50,890 bases of DNA, taken from the NCBI GenBank assembly GCA_021769135.1, contig JAETTM010000028.1:1-50890 (forward strand), written 5' to 3'. Under the pieces are notes generated by a model that was given only the letters and a program-made list of their open reading frames with translations, was not told where the DNA came from and did not search any database. This document shows positions 7,969-17,473 of this stretch, piece by piece. A program made the position numbers and the translations under genes. Source of the stretch: Lachnospiraceae bacterium. GTDB lineage: Bacteria; Bacillota; Clostridia; Lachnospirales; Lachnospiraceae. Position 1 is the stretch's first letter, and each line of letters opens with the position of its first letter.

Positions 7969-9369
7969 ATGAAGAAAGTAAAAATTGGCTTTGCTCCTAC
8001 AAGAAGGAGTATTTTCAGCGCACCGGATGCCGTTAAATATGCCAACCTGACAAGGGAGAGGTTAAAGGATTTGGGCGTAGAATTCGTGGATATTACGGAC
8101 ATTAATGGGGAGGGCCTTTTTTATGACGAGGCGGACCGGGAGAAAATCGAAGAAAAATTCAGGAAAGAAGGGGTAAAGGGAATCTTCTTCCCCCATGGGA
8201 ATTTCGGCACGGAATATGTGTGCGCAAGGCTGGCGCGGGATATGGGGCTGCCGGTGCTCCTGTGGGGCCCCAGGGATGAAAGGCCGGATGAAAACGGCGT
8301 GCGTCTGCGCGACAGCCAGTGCGGGCTGTTTGCTACGGGAAAGGTGCTAAGGCGGTTCCAGGTGCCTTTTACTTATATGACGAATTGCCGCTTGACGGAC
8401 CCGGAATTCCAACGGGGAATCGAGGATTTCCTGGCGGTGTGCAATGTGGTGGATGTGTTCCGCCATACGAGGATTCTGCAGATTGCGCCCAGGCCTTTCG
8501 ACTTCTGGTCAACCATGTGCAATGAGGGGGAGCTGTTGGAGAAATTCAACATTCAGCTTTCGCCGATTCCGATGCCGGAGCTGACCGAAGAGATGAAGAA
8601 GGTAAAAGAAGAAAAACAGGAAGTGGCTCGGGTGGTGGAGTACTGCCGTTCCAACATGTGCATCAAAATCAAACCGGAGGAACTGGAAAACGTGGCGGCC
8701 TTAAAAGTGGCAATGAAGAATCTGGCCGGGAAATATGGCTGCAACGCAATCGCTATCCAATGTTGGAATGCGCTGCAGGGGGAAATCGGTATTATGCCTT
8801 GTGCGGCCAATTCGCTGCTGAATGAGGAGGGAATCCCTGTGGTATGCGAGACGGATATCCATGGGGCGATTACCGCGCTTCTGGTAGAAGCGGCGGGAAT
8901 GGATACGGCGAGAAGCTTCTTTGCAGATTGGACAGTGCGCCACCCGGACAATGAAAATGGAGAACTGTTACAGCATTGCGGGCCCTGGCCGATTTCCGTA
9001 GCCCAGGAAAAGCCTGCCATCGGTTATCCGTTAGCCTTTGACCATCCGGGCGCGGTGGAAGCCCAGGCGAAGCTGGGGGAAATGACGTTAGCCCGCTTTG
9101 ACGGAGATAATGGGAATTATTCCCTGCTCCTTGGAAATGCCAAAGGGGTGGAAGGGCCTTACACCAAGGGCACCTATGTATGGGTGGAAGTGGCCAACCT
9201 GAAACGGCTGGAAGCGAAGCTTGTGGAAGGACCTTATATCCACCATTGTGTGGGAATACATAAAAATGTGGTGCCGGTGCTCTACGAAGCATGCAAATAT
9301 ATCGGCGTAGCGCCCGATTTATATGACCCGGTGGAAGAGGATATCAAGGCATATTTGCGGGGGGAGTAA
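7969..9369 (+). CDS. L-fucose/L-arabinose isomerase-family protein
   Basis: A 466-aa protein related to the fucose/arabinose isomerase fold (COG2407-like). It starts with a KIGFAPTRR strand and has GNFGTEYVCARLA in the N-terminal substrate lobe. Later it has metal-site-type stretches AIQCWNALQ, VCETDIHGA and, near the end, EGPYIHHCVGIHKN. Such enzymes interconvert aldoses and ketoses with Mn2+. The ATG at 7969 follows GGAGG; longer in-frame readings run into repeat DNA and are rejected. It is first in an operon with split transketolase and an FGGY kinase, so it probably isomerises a sugar whose ketose is then phosphorylated. The exact sugar is unknown. Confidence 0.8.
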   Translation: MKKVKIGFAPTRRSIFSAPDAVKYANLTRERLKDLGVEFVDITDINGEGLFYDEADREKIEEKFRKEGVKGIFFPHGNFGTEYVCARLARDMGLPVLLWGPRDERPDENGVRLRDSQCGLFATGKVLRRFQVPFTYMTNCRLTDPEFQRGIEDFLAVCNVVDVFRHTRILQIAPRPFDFWSTMCNEGELLEKFNIQLSPIPMPELTEEMKKVKEEKQEVARVVEYCRSNMCIKIKPEELENVAALKVAMKNLAGKYGCNAIAIQCWNALQGEIGIMPCAANSLLNEEGIPVVCETDIHGAITALLVEAAGMDTARSFFADWTVRHPDNENGELLQHCGPWPISVAQEKPAIGYPLAFDHPGAVEAQAKLGEMTLARFDGDNGNYSLLLGNAKGVEGPYTKGTYVWVEVANLKRLEAKLVEGPYIHHCVGIHKNVVPVLYEACKYIGVAPDLYDPVEEDIKAYLRGE

Positions 9370-9563
9370 ATGACCCTGCTGAACAGCTATGCTGAAAACG
9401 GTTATGATGAATGGCTCCGCTGTGGGCAATAAAGCGGCGGGGCGCCAAGCTTGCAGCGCAGCAGAAAGCAACGAAACGCTGAAGCTGAAAGCCGAACTGT
9501 TACAGCGCGGCATATCTTCAAACAGGAAATTGCAGATTCAGAGAAAAGAATGGAGTAAATGTC
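9370..9563 (+). other. Intergenic spacer in the sugar operon
   Basis: A 194-bp spacer between isomerase and transketolase genes. It contains GCCGAACTGTTAC, half of the inverted repeat found at 28740 and 41571, and AAGCTTGCAGCGC, similar to the hairpin arm at 20720. No gene and no terminator with a T-run were seen, so read-through is likely. Confidence 0.4.
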
Positions 9564-10397
9564 ATGGATGAGATAAGAGAATTAAAGGTTTTGTCATATG
9601 AACTGCGTAAAAAAGTGGTGGAAATGATTGTAGCCGGGAAAGGAGGGCATATCGGCGGCGATATGAGCGTGATGGATATTCTGGTCGCCTTGTATTTTAA
9701 GGAGATGAATATAGGGCCGGAAAATCAGGATGATGGGAACAGAGACCGCTTTGTGATGAGCAAGGGCCATTCGGTGGAAGCCTATTACGCGGTATTGGCC
9801 CGGAAGGGATTTTTCCCCATGGATGAAGTGATTAGCCAGTTTTCCAAGTTCGGAACCCCTTATATCGGCCATCCCAATAATAAACTCCCAGGGATAGAGA
9901 TGAATTCAGGTTCCCTGGGGCATGGGCTGCCGGTCTGCGTGGGCATGGCTTTGGCCGGGAAAATGGACGGGAAGGATTACCGGGTATATACCGTTATGGG
10001 CGATGGGGAGCTGGCGGAAGGCTCTGTATGGGAAGGCGCGATGGCAGCGGGCCATTATAAACTGGATAACCTCTGCGCGGTAGTGGACAGGAATCGTTTG
10101 CAGATATCCGGCGGCACCGAAGAAGTGATGAGCCATGACAGCCAGGAAGAGCGGTGGTATTCCTTTGGATGGAATGTAATCAGCGTGGACGGGAACGATA
10201 TCGGGCAGCTGGTTCACGCCTTTGAAATAGCGAAAGGATATAAAGGCAAGCCGACAGTGGTAATCGCCAATACGGTGAAGGGCTGCGGTTCGGCGGTGAT
10301 GGAGAACAAAGCATCCTGGCACCACAAAGTGCCTACACAGGAAGAGATGGAACAGATTATGAAGGATTTGGAGGAAAGGAAGGTGGCTCTGTTATGA
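9564..10397 (+). CDS. Transketolase, N-terminal (TPP-binding) subunit
   Basis: A 277-aa protein matching the first half of transketolase. It has KGGHIGGDMSVMDILVAL, the SKGHSVEAYYA segment, and the thiamine-diphosphate signature beginning GDGELAEGSVWEG and ending near VDRNRLQ. In many Firmicutes transketolase is split into two genes, as here. It overlaps the C-terminal subunit gene by 4 nt (ATGA), indicating coupled translation. The role is transfer of two-carbon units between sugar phosphates in the pentose phosphate pathway. Its presence in this operon implies that the sugar enters as a pentulose or similar phosphate. Confidence 0.93.
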   Translation: MDEIRELKVLSYELRKKVVEMIVAGKGGHIGGDMSVMDILVALYFKEMNIGPENQDDGNRDRFVMSKGHSVEAYYAVLARKGFFPMDEVISQFSKFGTPYIGHPNNKLPGIEMNSGSLGHGLPVCVGMALAGKMDGKDYRVYTVMGDGELAEGSVWEGAMAAGHYKLDNLCAVVDRNRLQISGGTEEVMSHDSQEERWYSFGWNVISVDGNDIGQLVHAFEIAKGYKGKPTVVIANTVKGCGSAVMENKASWHHKVPTQEEMEQIMKDLEERKVALL

Positions 10398-11323
10398 ATA
10401 AAATTCCAAACAGGCAGGCGATTTGCCAGGTATTGATGGAGAGGGCGGCAACGGATAAGGATATCGTTGTATTGTGCAGCGATTCCAGGGGCAGCGCATC
10501 GCTTACGCCTTTTGCCAATACTTTTCCGGAGCAGTTTGTGGAAGTGGGGATTGCGGAACAAAATCTGGTGAGCATCGCGGCAGGGCTGGCCAAGTGCGGG
10601 AAAAAGCCCTTCGCTGCAAGCCCGGCCTGCTTTTTATCCACCAGAAGCTACGAACAGGCCAAGGTGGACTGCGCCTATTCCAATACCAATGTGACGCTGG
10701 TGGGAATCAGCGGAGGCATCAGCTATGGTTCTCTGGGCATGAGCCATCATTCCGCGCAGGATATCGCAGCCATGTCGGCTATCCCGAATATGCGTGTATA
10801 TCTGCCAAGCGACCGTTTCCAGACGGCGAAGCTGATAGAGGCGCTGTTGGAGGACGAGAAACCGGCCTATCTGCGCGTAGGGAGAAATGCGGTGGAGGAT
10901 ATTTACAGTGAAGAAAATACGCCTTTTGTCATGGATAAAGCTACCGTATTGGCGGAAGGAACCGATGTTCTTATAGTGGCCTGCGGGGAAATGGTCAAAC
11001 CGGCTTATGATGCGGTGGGGCTGTTAAAGGATGAAGGAATCAGCGCAGGGCTGCTGGATATGTATTGCGTGAAGCCTTTGGACAAAGAAGGGGTTATCCA
11101 GGCGGCAGGGAAGGCAAAAATGGTTCTTACGGTAGAAGAGCATGCGCCCTTCGGCGGCCTTGGCTCTATGGTGAGCCAAGTGGTGGGCAGTGAATGCCCG
11201 CGCAAAGTAATCAACATGGCGCTGCCGGATGCGCCGGTGATTTCAGGCACTTCCAGGGAAGTATTCGATTATTATGGGCTGAACGCGGCGGGAATCGCGG
11301 AACGGGTGAGGAAGGAACTGTAG
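10394..11323 (+). CDS. Transketolase, C-terminal subunit
   Basis: A 309-aa protein with the pyrimidine-binding and C-terminal transketolase domains. It contains VEVGIAEQNLVSIAAGLA with the catalytic Glu, GMSHHSAQDIAAM, and the C-terminal VTVEEHAPFGGLGSMV-type stretch. It forms the second half of the split enzyme encoded immediately upstream, with a 4-nt overlap. The length is normal for split subunits. Confidence 0.93.
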   Translation: MNKIPNRQAICQVLMERAATDKDIVVLCSDSRGSASLTPFANTFPEQFVEVGIAEQNLVSIAAGLAKCGKKPFAASPACFLSTRSYEQAKVDCAYSNTNVTLVGISGGISYGSLGMSHHSAQDIAAMSAIPNMRVYLPSDRFQTAKLIEALLEDEKPAYLRVGRNAVEDIYSEENTPFVMDKATVLAEGTDVLIVACGEMVKPAYDAVGLLKDEGISAGLLDMYCVKPLDKEGVIQAAGKAKMVLTVEEHAPFGGLGSMVSQVVGSECPRKVINMALPDAPVISGTSREVFDYYGLNAAGIAERVRKEL

Positions 11324-11330
11324 AATAGGA

Positions 11331-11379
11331 ATAGCCTCCTGGAGCCAAAATCAGGTGCAAGGGGATTCCGGGAGGCTAT
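11331..11379 (+). other. Hairpin between transketolase and kinase genes
   Basis: ATAGCCTCCTGGA (11331-11343) pairs with TCCGGGAGGCTAT (11367-11379), with one mismatch and a 23-nt loop. There is no T-run, so it looks like a processing or stability hairpin rather than a full terminator. Confidence 0.5.
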
Positions 11380-11406
11380 GAAAAGGAAAGGAGGGCAGCT
11401 ATCATT

Positions 11407-12861
11407 ATGAAGCAATATGTAATCAGCGTGGACCAGAGCACCCAGGGAACAAAGGCGCTGCTGTTTGACAGGGATGGAAAACTGATGCTGCGCACGGATT
11501 TACCCCATCGGCAGATAATCAATGAGGACGGATGGGTATCCCATGATTTGACTGAGATATATCAAAATACGGTGGAGGCAGTAAAACAGCTGGTGGAAAA
11601 AGCGGGGATTTCCGATAAGGAGATTGCGGCATTCGGCATTAGCAACCAGAGGGAGACAACCGCCGTCTGGGATAGGAAGACCGGGGAACCCAGGGATTTG
11701 GCCATTGTGTGGCAGTGCGGGCGCACCAGGGGAATTGTAGAAAGGCTGACGAAGCTGGGGTATGGGGAATTGGTGAAAAAAACAACGGGGATTCCCCTTT
11801 CCGCTTATTTTCCGGCGGCCAAGATGGCATGGTTTCTGGAACAGGGGATTAGCGGAGACATTTGCCTTGGAACGATTGACAGCTGGCTTGTGTTCAAGCT
11901 GACCAAAGAACGCGCTTTCAAAACGGACTACTCCAATGCCTCCCGCACCCAGCTGTTAAATCTGGAAACTTTGGCCTGGGATGAAGAGCTGTGCAGGGTT
12001 TTTGGCATTCCGAAGGACTGCCTTGCGGAAATCTGCGATTCGGACGCAGTGTATGGATATACGGATATGGAAGGGTTTTTCTCGGAGCCGGTGCCTGTCT
12101 GCGGCGTGTTGGGCGATTCCCATGCGGCATTGTTCGGCCAGGGCTGTTTGAAGCCGGGTATGGCAAAGGCTACTTACGGTACGGGTTCCTCCCTGATGAT
12201 GAATGTAGGGGAAAAGGCGGTTTACTCCGGCAGCGGGGTGGTGACTTCCCTGGCATGGAGCAGGGGCGGAAAAGTCAATTATGTGCTGGAAGGGAATCTG
12301 AATTATACGGGGGCAGTGATTACTTGGCTGAAGGATGATTTGCATATGATTCAGTCGGCAGGGGAGACGGAAGCTCTGGCTTTTGCCGCCAATGCGGGAG
12401 ACGGCACTTATCTGGTTCCGGCTTTTACCGGCTTGGGCGCCCCATATTGGGAAGAGAAGGCCACAGCCTGTATCAGCGGGATGACGCGGACTACCAGAAG
12501 GGCGGAAATCGTGAAGGCGGCTCTGGACTGCATCGCTTACCAGATTACCGATTTGATACGGGCAATGGAAACGGATACGGGCATGGCCATGAAGGAACTG
12601 CGGGTGGACGGAGGCCCTACCAGAAACAAATATTTGATGCAGTTCCAGAGCGATATAGCGGGAGTGCCGGTGAATATACCGGATGCGGAAGAACTTTCCG
12701 GCATCGGGGCGGCCTATATGGCGGGCATTTCCGCGGGCCTGTACCGGATAGAGGACATTGCCGCCAATCAGAAGAGACATGTGTATATGCCCGATATGGA
12801 GGAAAGCATCCGGGCGATGAAATATATGGGGTGGAAAGAGGCGGTGCGTAAGGTGCTTTAA
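11407..12861 (+). CDS. FGGY-family carbohydrate kinase (glycerol-kinase-like, substrate uncertain)
   Basis: A 484-aa kinase with the FGGY layout: SVDQSTQGTKALLFD near the start (phosphate loop), FGISNQRETTAVWD, YGTGSSLMMN, and GLGAPYWEE in the second domain. Overall it is closest to glycerol kinases. However, the glycerol-binding GDQQAALFGQ of GlpK reads GDSHAALFGQ here, and the early W-V-E-H-D reads WVSHD. This points to a different polyol or ketose. It follows an isomerase and a transketolase, so a ketose such as a pentulose is more likely than glycerol. The start has a strong site (GGAAAGGAGGG). Confidence 0.85.
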   Translation: MKQYVISVDQSTQGTKALLFDRDGKLMLRTDLPHRQIINEDGWVSHDLTEIYQNTVEAVKQLVEKAGISDKEIAAFGISNQRETTAVWDRKTGEPRDLAIVWQCGRTRGIVERLTKLGYGELVKKTTGIPLSAYFPAAKMAWFLEQGISGDICLGTIDSWLVFKLTKERAFKTDYSNASRTQLLNLETLAWDEELCRVFGIPKDCLAEICDSDAVYGYTDMEGFFSEPVPVCGVLGDSHAALFGQGCLKPGMAKATYGTGSSLMMNVGEKAVYSGSGVVTSLAWSRGGKVNYVLEGNLNYTGAVITWLKDDLHMIQSAGETEALAFAANAGDGTYLVPAFTGLGAPYWEEKATACISGMTRTTRRAEIVKAALDCIAYQITDLIRAMETDTGMAMKELRVDGGPTRNKYLMQFQSDIAGVPVNIPDAEELSGIGAAYMAGISAGLYRIEDIAANQKRHVYMPDMEESIRAMKYMGWKEAVRKVL

Positions 12862-12960
12862 CTAAAAACGGAAAATACCGCGGCTTCTTGCTATTTGACG
12901 GGGCGCATGTTAGAATAATACACACGATGTCGGATGGATAGCGAGAAGGAGCGCATTGAG

Positions 12961-13958
12961 ATGGCGAAGGTGTTTAATGTGAGTGGCGCCTGTAGACCGA
13001 ACAGGCATTATATGGTTAATCTTGAACCAAGGCTTAAGGAAATTAAAGCGATGGTGGATGAGGGGGCATATTTTGCAATTAATAAGGCGAGGCAGTATGG
13101 GAAGACCACGATACTGCGGGCATTGGCGGAGTTCCTTAAGAAAGATTATCTGGTTGTAAGCCTGGATTTTCAGCGGCTAGGCTCGTTGTCCTTTGAAAGC
13201 GAACAATCATTTGTGGCGGCTTTCTCCGAGGAACTTTTGTATTCTGTGGAAAGTTTCTTCGGGCAGCTTATCTGGATCGCGACAGGACTCCGGCTTTCCA
13301 GTCGGTGGTACTTGCGGGGGTATATGATATCCGTAATATGAAACGGAAGATTCGGCCGGAGGAAGAACATGAGGTTAACAGCCCATGGAATATAGCGGCT
13401 GATTTTCGTGTAGATATGAATTTTTCGGTGCAGGACATCGCAGGCATGCTTGGCGAGTATGAGAAAGATAATCATACAGGGATGAATATTCAGGAACTGG
13501 CCGCCTTGCTCTATGATTATACATCGGGATATCCATTTCTTGTATCCAGATTGTGCAAGCTGATGGACGAACAGCTTGCGGACAGCCAGGATTTTCCCGA
13601 TAAGCGCAGTGCTTGGACAGGGGATGGTTTGCAGGCTGCTTTAAAGATTCTGCTGTCCGAGAAAAACATGTTGTTCGAGTCTCTGATAGGAAAATTAAAT
13701 GATTATCCGGAATTGAGGGAGATGATTTACCTGCTGCTGTTTCAAGGGCAGGCCATTGTGTACAATGCGGATGATGCGGCAACGGATATGCTGCTTATGT
13801 TTGGATTCATAAAAGTGGAAAGCCAAATGGTGCAAATTGCCAACCGGATTTTTGAAACGCGGTTATATAATTATTTTCTGACGCTTCCGGAAGTAGTTGA
13901 TGGGAACCGGAACGATAGACTTGTTGAAGAAGATGGTCGGCGTTGCTTTATGCTCTAG
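12961..13958 (+). pseudogene. AAA-family ATPase, internally deleted and frameshifted
   Basis: The 5' part (from ATG at 12961) encodes YMVNLEPRLKEIKAM and the P-loop NKARQYGKTT. Reading then breaks near 13260. The third frame resumes with TPAFQSVVLAGVYDIRN and NSPWNIAADF and continues to 13958. Compared with intact relatives, the stretch between the first lobe and VVLAGVYD, which normally holds the Walker B segment, is missing. This is therefore a deletion with a frame change, not a single base slip. The protein would lack ATP hydrolysis residues. Confidence 0.8.
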
Positions 13959-13977
13959 GGAAGGGATAAGATTAAGT

Positions 13978-15693
13978 ATGGCAAGAACAGTGGGGATTGG
14001 ACATCAGGATTTCGAGGTAATCCGAAAAGAGAGGTATTTCTATATAGATAAAACGAATTTTATAAAAGAGTGGTGGGAGAGCGGAGATAGTGTGACTCTG
14101 GTCAATCGCCCCAGGCGGTTTGGGAAGACTTTGAATATGAGCATGCTGGAAAAGTTTTTCTCTGTGGAATATGCAGGCAGAGAGGATTTATTCCAGGACC
14201 TTAGTATATGGAGGGAAAAATCTTCGGAAGGTGATTATAAATACAGGAAAATTCAGGGAACATGGCCGGTTATTTCGATAAGTTTTGCAAAAGTGAAAGA
14301 AACTACTTACTTGAATACGAGGAAAAAGATATGCCAGATAATTACAAATTTGTATAATTATTACGATTTTTTACTGGATGCTGATGTATTGAATGACAAG
14401 GAAAAGGAATTTTATAACAAGGTTTCTGCGGATATGGAGGAATATATTGCAACGGATTCCTTGAATGCTTTATCCAGTTATTTGATGAGGTATTACGGTA
14501 AAAAGGTAATTATTCTTTTAGATGAATATGATACCCCAATGCAAGAGGCGTATGTAAATGGGTATTGGGAGGAAATGGCGGCTTTTATCAGAAGCCTGCT
14601 CAATTCGACGTTTAAGACGAATCCTTATCTGGAACGTGCAATTATGACAGGGATTACAAGAATAAGTAAAGAGTCTATTTTCTCGGATTTGAACAATCTT
14701 GAAGCGGTGACAACTACTTCCAATAAATATGCAGATTGTTTTGGATTCACGGAAAAGGAAGTATTTGCGGCATTGGAAGAATATGGGCTGGCGGATAGGA
14801 AACATCAGGTAAAAGAATGGTATGATGGTTTTATTTTCGGAAATTGTGCAGATATTTATAATCCCTGGTCGATTGTAAATTATTTGGATAAAAGAGAAAT
14901 TGGCATTTATTGGGCGAATTCCAGCAGTAACAATCTGGTAGGAAAATTAATCCGGGAAGGAAGCCCGGAGATTAAGATGACAATGGAAGAATTGATGAGG
15001 GGAGGGATATTTCATACCACATTTGATGAGCAGATAATATTCAGCCAGTTAGAGCAGGGGGATGATGCTATGTGGAGCCTCCTTGTCGCAAGCGGATATT
15101 TGAAAGTGGTAGCTCATAAATTTAATATAGAGCGCCGGCGGGCGGAATATAGTCTTCAGCTGACCAATCTGGAAGTACAGGTAATGTTTGAACAGCTGAT
15201 TGAAGGATGGTTTGGAGGATGCCGAGGGGTCAATAATGCATTTTTGCGGGCATTAATGGCGGATGATGTGAAATCAATGAATATTTATATGAATAAGGTG
15301 GCATTGCAGACATTCAGTTATTTTGATACTGGAAAAAATCCTTCCGAAGAGGAGCCGGAACGGTTTTATCATGGATTTGTGCTGGGAATAATGGTAGATT
15401 TGGCAGACAGATATATATTGACTTCCAACAGGGAGAGTGGTTTTGGAAGATATGATATTATGTTGGAGCCTAAGATGCCAGAGGATAATGCAATCATTAT
15501 TGAATTTAAAGTGCAGGATACGGAGGAAAAAGAATTGTCCGATACGGTGCAGGATGCCCTGAGGCAGATAGAAGAGAAAGGGTATCAGACAGCGCTGACA
15601 GCAAAGGGAATACCGGAAGAACGTATTCGGAAGTACGGATTTGCTTTCCGTGGAAAGAAAGTGCTGATTGGGGAGAAAAGGAGTGGGAAATGA
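13978..15693 (+). CDS. AAA-ATPase-like protein with C-terminal PD-(D/E)xK nuclease domain
   Basis: A 571-aa protein of the AAA-ATPase_like/DUF1703 type, abundant in Lachnospiraceae and Bacteroidetes. Near the N-terminus are YFYIDKTNFI and the nucleotide loop NRPRRFGKTLNMSML. A Walker B-like VIILLDEYDTPM follows around residue 180, and then a TGITRISKESIFS sensor segment. The C-terminus has an RYDIMLEP...IIEFKVQD pattern of a PD-(D/E)xK nuclease fold. The ATG at 13978 fits the family start; an upstream in-frame start at 13897 overlaps the pseudogene. Function is unknown, with proposed mobile or defence links. The next gene starts inside its stop codon. Confidence 0.87.
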   Translation: MARTVGIGHQDFEVIRKERYFYIDKTNFIKEWWESGDSVTLVNRPRRFGKTLNMSMLEKFFSVEYAGREDLFQDLSIWREKSSEGDYKYRKIQGTWPVISISFAKVKETTYLNTRKKICQIITNLYNYYDFLLDADVLNDKEKEFYNKVSADMEEYIATDSLNALSSYLMRYYGKKVIILLDEYDTPMQEAYVNGYWEEMAAFIRSLLNSTFKTNPYLERAIMTGITRISKESIFSDLNNLEAVTTTSNKYADCFGFTEKEVFAALEEYGLADRKHQVKEWYDGFIFGNCADIYNPWSIVNYLDKREIGIYWANSSSNNLVGKLIREGSPEIKMTMEELMRGGIFHTTFDEQIIFSQLEQGDDAMWSLLVASGYLKVVAHKFNIERRRAEYSLQLTNLEVQVMFEQLIEGWFGGCRGVNNAFLRALMADDVKSMNIYMNKVALQTFSYFDTGKNPSEEEPERFYHGFVLGIMVDLADRYILTSNRESGFGRYDIMLEPKMPEDNAIIIEFKVQDTEEKELSDTVQDALRQIEEKGYQTALTAKGIPEERIRKYGFAFRGKKVLIGEKRSGK

Positions 15694-16145
15694 ACTGCAT
15701 AAGAAAAGCGACAACATCGGATGCCTCACGTCTGGCAGAAATCCTGGTTTTTACCAAACGGATGAACTACAGGTCCATATTCCATAACGATAAGGTGTCT
15801 TTCGGCGAACTTCAGGTGCTCCCTTTAGCCCAGGAGTATATGGCGGACAGCGGCAAACTGGAAAACATCTGGGTTTATGATGATGAATTTGTGAAGGGGA
15901 TGCTCCATATAGAAGGAGACTGGATTGAAGAATTGTATGTGGATTCTTTTTTTCATAACCAGGGGATTGGAGCGGCTCTGATGGATTTCGCCATAGAAAA
16001 ATGCCATGCGAAATATCTGTGGGTGCTGGAAAAGAACGATGGGGCGATTCGGTTTTACCGGTCTCACGGATTTGCCATGACCGATGAGCGCAAGCTGGAA
16101 GAAGGAACGCCGGAATATATTGTGAAAATGAAGCTGACAACTTAG
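15690..16145 (+). CDS. GNAT-family N-acetyltransferase
   Basis: A 151-aa acetyltransferase. It contains IEELYVDSFFHNQGIGAALM (acetyl-CoA loop Q-x-x-G-x-G/A) and a late NDGAIRFYRSHGF segment, both typical of GNATs. The start codon overlaps the previous stop (ATGA), with AGGAGTGGG upstream, so it is co-translated with the AAA-ATPase-like gene. The substrate cannot be inferred. Confidence 0.88.
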   Translation: MNCIRKATTSDASRLAEILVFTKRMNYRSIFHNDKVSFGELQVLPLAQEYMADSGKLENIWVYDDEFVKGMLHIEGDWIEELYVDSFFHNQGIGAALMDFAIEKCHAKYLWVLEKNDGAIRFYRSHGFAMTDERKLEEGTPEYIVKMKLTT

Positions 16146-16318
16146 CCCGGAGCTTTGTATTTTGTGGCAAAGCCCGTGCGAATGCATAAATGTAACAGGA
16201 AAGCGGAAACAAGTTTGTGTCTGGGCGGCATCCGCAAACTTGATAAACCGAAATACATTTTGGCGGGAAAAGCTTCGGCAAAGCCGAACCACAAAAGCCG
16301 CGCAGAAATGGAGAAAAA

Positions 16319-17305
16319 ATGAAAGAAATACGGTTAGGAACAATCGGCTCAGGGGTTATCGTACATACGATATTGAAGAATGTAGTAGCCGCAGAGGGAA
16401 TCCGCCTCGCGGCAGTGTATTCAAGAAGCGAGGAAAAGGGGAAGGCGTTGGCCGAAGAGTTCGGCGGCGGGAAAGTATATACCGATATGGAAGCGTTTTT
16501 GGGCGATGATGAGGTGAATACGGTCTACATCGCTTCGCCGAATTTGCTCCATTACGAACAGGCAAAGAGGGCATTGCTTGCGGGAAAGCATGTAATTTGC
16601 GAGAAGCCCTTTTGCACAAAGGCATGCCAGGCCAGGGAACTGGTGGACATGGCCAGGGAAAAGGGGTTGTTCCTGGTGGACGCAGTACCTACGGCTTTTC
16701 TGCCCAATCTGGAAATTTTAAAAAGAGAACTGCCCAAAATCGGCAGGGTGAAGCTGGTGATGAGCAATTTCAGCCAATATTCCAGCCGCTATGATTTGGT
16801 GTTGAAAGGGGAAGTGCCCAATATCTTTAACCCGGAATATGCCGGGGGCTGTTTGATGGATATCAATTTTTATAATGTATACTTGAATGTGGCTTTGTTT
16901 GGAAAGCCCCAGAACAGCATGTATTTTCCTAATATCTATGGAAAGCTGGCGGATACTTCGGGCATTTTAATGATGCAGTATGACGGCTTTATCAGCGAAG
17001 CGGCAGGGGCAAAGGATACCTGGGGAGTGAACTTTTTCCAGATTGAAGGGGAGAAGGGCTATATCTATATAAAGGATGGCAGCGGTGCGCTTGGGGAAGT
17101 GAAGGTGGTAACTAAGGATTCCGAAGAGCTGTTCAATGAGCAGGACAACCCGGACAGGTGGTCCTATGAAGTGAATGCGGTGACGAAGCTCCTTTTGGAA
17201 GAAGATTATGAGGCGGTTTACCGGGGGCTGGATACGATGTTGGAAGTGGTGGAAGTCCTGGAATCTTCCCGGAAAAAGGCGGGTATCTTTTTCCCGGGGG
17301 ATTGA
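16319..17305 (+). CDS. Gfo/Idh/MocA-family oxidoreductase
   Basis: A 328-aa NAD(P)-dependent dehydrogenase. The Rossmann N-terminus reads LGTIGSGVIVHTILKN, followed by VYIASPNLLHYEQA and the hallmark GKHVICEKPF with the catalytic Lys. The C-terminal domain is the usual beta-sheet dimer region with YAGGCLMDINFYN. Such enzymes oxidise or reduce sugars, inositols and related compounds. A 173-bp spacer separates it from the GNAT gene and ends with a repeated start-proximal motif (GCGCAGAAATG, from 16300). A role in the neighbouring sugar modules is plausible but not shown. Confidence 0.9.
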   Translation: MKEIRLGTIGSGVIVHTILKNVVAAEGIRLAAVYSRSEEKGKALAEEFGGGKVYTDMEAFLGDDEVNTVYIASPNLLHYEQAKRALLAGKHVICEKPFCTKACQARELVDMAREKGLFLVDAVPTAFLPNLEILKRELPKIGRVKLVMSNFSQYSSRYDLVLKGEVPNIFNPEYAGGCLMDINFYNVYLNVALFGKPQNSMYFPNIYGKLADTSGILMMQYDGFISEAAGAKDTWGVNFFQIEGEKGYIYIKDGSGALGEVKVVTKDSEELFNEQDNPDRWSYEVNAVTKLLLEEDYEAVYRGLDTMLEVVEVLESSRKKAGIFFPGD

Positions 17306-17340
17306 TTTCCCTGAATATAGCGAATATAAAATTTCGTACC

Positions 17341-17369
17341 TTGACAAATCCGGCGCATGATGTTAATTT
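17341..17369 (+). promoter_or_regulatory. Promoter of the PTS operon
   Basis: TTGACA (17341-17346), 17-bp spacer, TAATTT (17364-17369). The -35 box is perfect. It stands about 260 bp upstream of the PTS start and ahead of the antiterminator leader. Confidence 0.7.
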
Positions 17370-17440
17370 TTATATATAATTTAATAAATTGCGCTGATGC
17401 GCGGGCAGTTCACCAGTTCCCGCCGGGATTGGTGGCCTGT

Positions 17441-17473
17441 AATATAGTGTGTAACTGGTAAGCAGGCATTAAC
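17441..17473 (+). promoter_or_regulatory. Ribonucleic antiterminator (RAT) site of the PTS leader
   Basis: The stretch with TGTGTAACTGG and AAGCAGGCAT resembles RAT sequences bound by BglG/SacY/LicT-type proteins (consensus around TTACTG...GCAGGCAAAA). Its 3' part overlaps the left arm of the terminator at 17465. The antiterminator is encoded at 19833-20657. Confidence 0.72.

Noticed and set aside
11956-12780. Long open frame antisense to the FGGY kinase
   Set aside because: His/Arg/Pro-rich shadow typical of the reverse strand of this codon usage; no domain and no start signals.
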